From Alphaproteobacteria bacterium (GTDB lineage: Bacteria > Pseudomonadota > Alphaproteobacteria > JABAAW01): a DNA stretch of 13,111 nt. Below are positions 12,444-13,111 of this stretch, one piece after another. The DNA is taken from positions 1 through 13,111 of the forward strand of contig JABAAS010000020.1 of assembly GCA_014238625.1 (NCBI GenBank), in the 5' to 3' direction. The position numbers and the translations under genes were made by a program. The number at the start of each line of letters is the position of its first letter. Position 1 is the stretch's first letter. Below the pieces are notes generated by a model. That model did no database searches. It was not told the origin of the DNA and saw nothing but the letters and a program-made list of their open reading frames with translations.

Positions 12444-12710
12444 GCAACCATTAATTTTGTGCCTACGCGAGCGCGCCCGCAAGGTAGCGCAAGCGAGCGT
12501 AGGCACAGCTCAAAGAACAAACACCCCCACCTAAAACTATTTAAAAAATGCGCTAAAGCGCGTTGCGCACGGCAAGCCGTGCGTTAGCACTGCGTGCATT
12601 TGCGCATTGCAAGCAATGCGCTTTTAAGTAATAAAGCGCGCTACGCGCGCTCCGCTGACGCGGGGTCTTCGCGGGGGGCTTAAGCCCCCCACACCCCCCT
12701 TGTTGTTAAC
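12444..12710 (+). repeat. Mosaic hairpin repeat, copy B
   Basis: It fills most of the 334-base gap between the GIY-YIG gene and lipB and has the same orientation as copy A. Blocks in order: GCAACC with TTAAT; stem TGTGCCTACGC (12458-12468) and GCGTAGGCACA (12497-12507), a perfect 11-bp pair around CCCGCAAGGTAGCGCAAG; CTAAAACTATTTAAAA; hairpin CGCACGGC-AA-GCCGTGCG (12566-12583); GCGCATTGC-AA-GCAATGCGC just after, absent from A; G6-CTTAAG-C6 (12673-12690); CACACCCCCCTTGTTGTTAA. The GACTCGTC hairpin of copy A is missing. The G-rich palindrome end faces the stop of minus-strand lipB. The short stretches on either side show nothing further. Confidence 0.85.
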
Positions 12711-12735
12711 GCGTCTTCTTTTCACCTCCCCTGGA

Positions 12736-13111
12736 TTAACCCCGCAAAAAAGGACAAGTCTCCCGCAAACAAACATCCAACTCCTCCTCGCTCACCCCAC
12801 ATCCCTCAGCCAACATAGAACTCACCCCATACTCCCCAACATCCAACCCGCAAGGCACAATAGCCTCATAAGCCGACAAATCTACCGCCCGATTGATAGC
12901 AACCCCATGCGTTACAATCCCCCGAGAAACCCGAAACCCCATAGCGACAACCTTACGCCTGCCAACCCATAACCCAATCGCCTCCCTATCCGCCACAACC
13001 TCCAACCCACACCGAGCCAACGCCTCCCCAATCCACCCCTCAACCTTTCTCACAAAATCCCGCACAGAATCCGCATGCTCACGCAACCGCAATGCGAAAT
13101 AAATCACCCTC
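12736..13111 (-). CDS. lipB: Octanoyltransferase LipB (partial, N-terminus outside window)
   Basis: LipB transfers octanoyl from acyl carrier protein to lipoyl domains of enzymes such as pyruvate dehydrogenase, the first step of endogenous lipoate synthesis. The visible C-terminal part (about 125 residues) reads through the window edge without a stop; the GTG at 13105-13107 is internal, not the start. Family marks are LRLREHADSVRDFVRKVE, GLWVGRRKVVAMGFRVSR with the conserved Lys, THGVAINRAVDLSAYEAIVP, and PCGL containing the catalytic Cys, followed by GVSSM. The missing part is expected to contain the RGG.-type substrate-binding residues. It stops with TAA, and repeat B lies 26 bases beyond. 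Confidence 0.92.
   Translation of the reverse strand, partial: RVIYFALRLREHADSVRDFVRKVEGWIGEALARCGLEVVADREAIGLWVGRRKVVAMGFRVSRGIVTHGVAINRAVDLSAYEAIVPCGLDVGEYGVSSMLAEGCGVSEEELDVCLRETCPFLRG

Overview
The window looks like chromosomal DNA from an alphaproteobacterium. This is inferred from gene order and protein style, not from any search. A TatA-like tail is followed by tatB, tatC, serS and a LysM/LytM protein, an order familiar from alphaproteobacteria. serS opens with MHDI, and kdsA and eno lie in the same neighbourhood. Eight of the eleven housekeeping-type genes stop with TAG, and the tetranucleotide CTAG is common. Both are unusual for proteobacteria and suggest a divergent lineage.

Layout. 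1-2906 (+): the end of a probable tatA, then tatB and tatC (twin-arginine export) and serS. 3039-6340 (+): a lipoprotein with two LysM domains and a degenerate LytM domain, kdsA (Kdo-8-phosphate synthase, for LPS) and an SH3/NlpC-P60 peptidase; together these serve cell-envelope biogenesis. 6341-8230: an accessory zone. It holds a mosaic hairpin-rich repeat (copy C), an unexplained stretch ending in a strong rho-independent terminator, an AT-rich two-helix membrane protein of unknown function on the minus strand, and a second repeat copy (A). 8231-9268 (-): an exported DUF3179 protein. 9387-11318 (+): enolase with an unusual insertion, followed three bases later by a macrodomain protein. 11351-11423: tRNA-Gly(CCC). 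11424-12735: a second accessory zone with a 49-residue Gly/Lys/Asn-rich protein, two hairpins (one related to the repeats), a GIY-YIG protein, a perfect 32-bp palindrome over its stop codon, and a third repeat copy (B). 12736-13111 (-): the C-terminal part of lipB, running off the window.

The most interesting structure is non-coding. Three composite repeats of about 230-270 bp (A 7929-8175, B 12444-12710, C 6358-6590, the last inverted) share blocks in the same order but carry different hairpins at equivalent places. All three sit just beyond the stop of a core gene, in the same orientation relative to that gene. They lie next to the AT-rich accessory genes: C and A bracket the membrane-protein gene, and B follows the GIY-YIG gene. 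A related hairpin core (11735-11784) precedes the GIY-YIG gene and has a different but fully complementary stem.

A second theme is short tandem repeats, mostly of 12 bp and in frame, inside core genes: tatB (two arrays), the LysM lipoprotein, the NlpC/P60 gene and eno. They add tetrapeptide repeats at protein ends and linkers.
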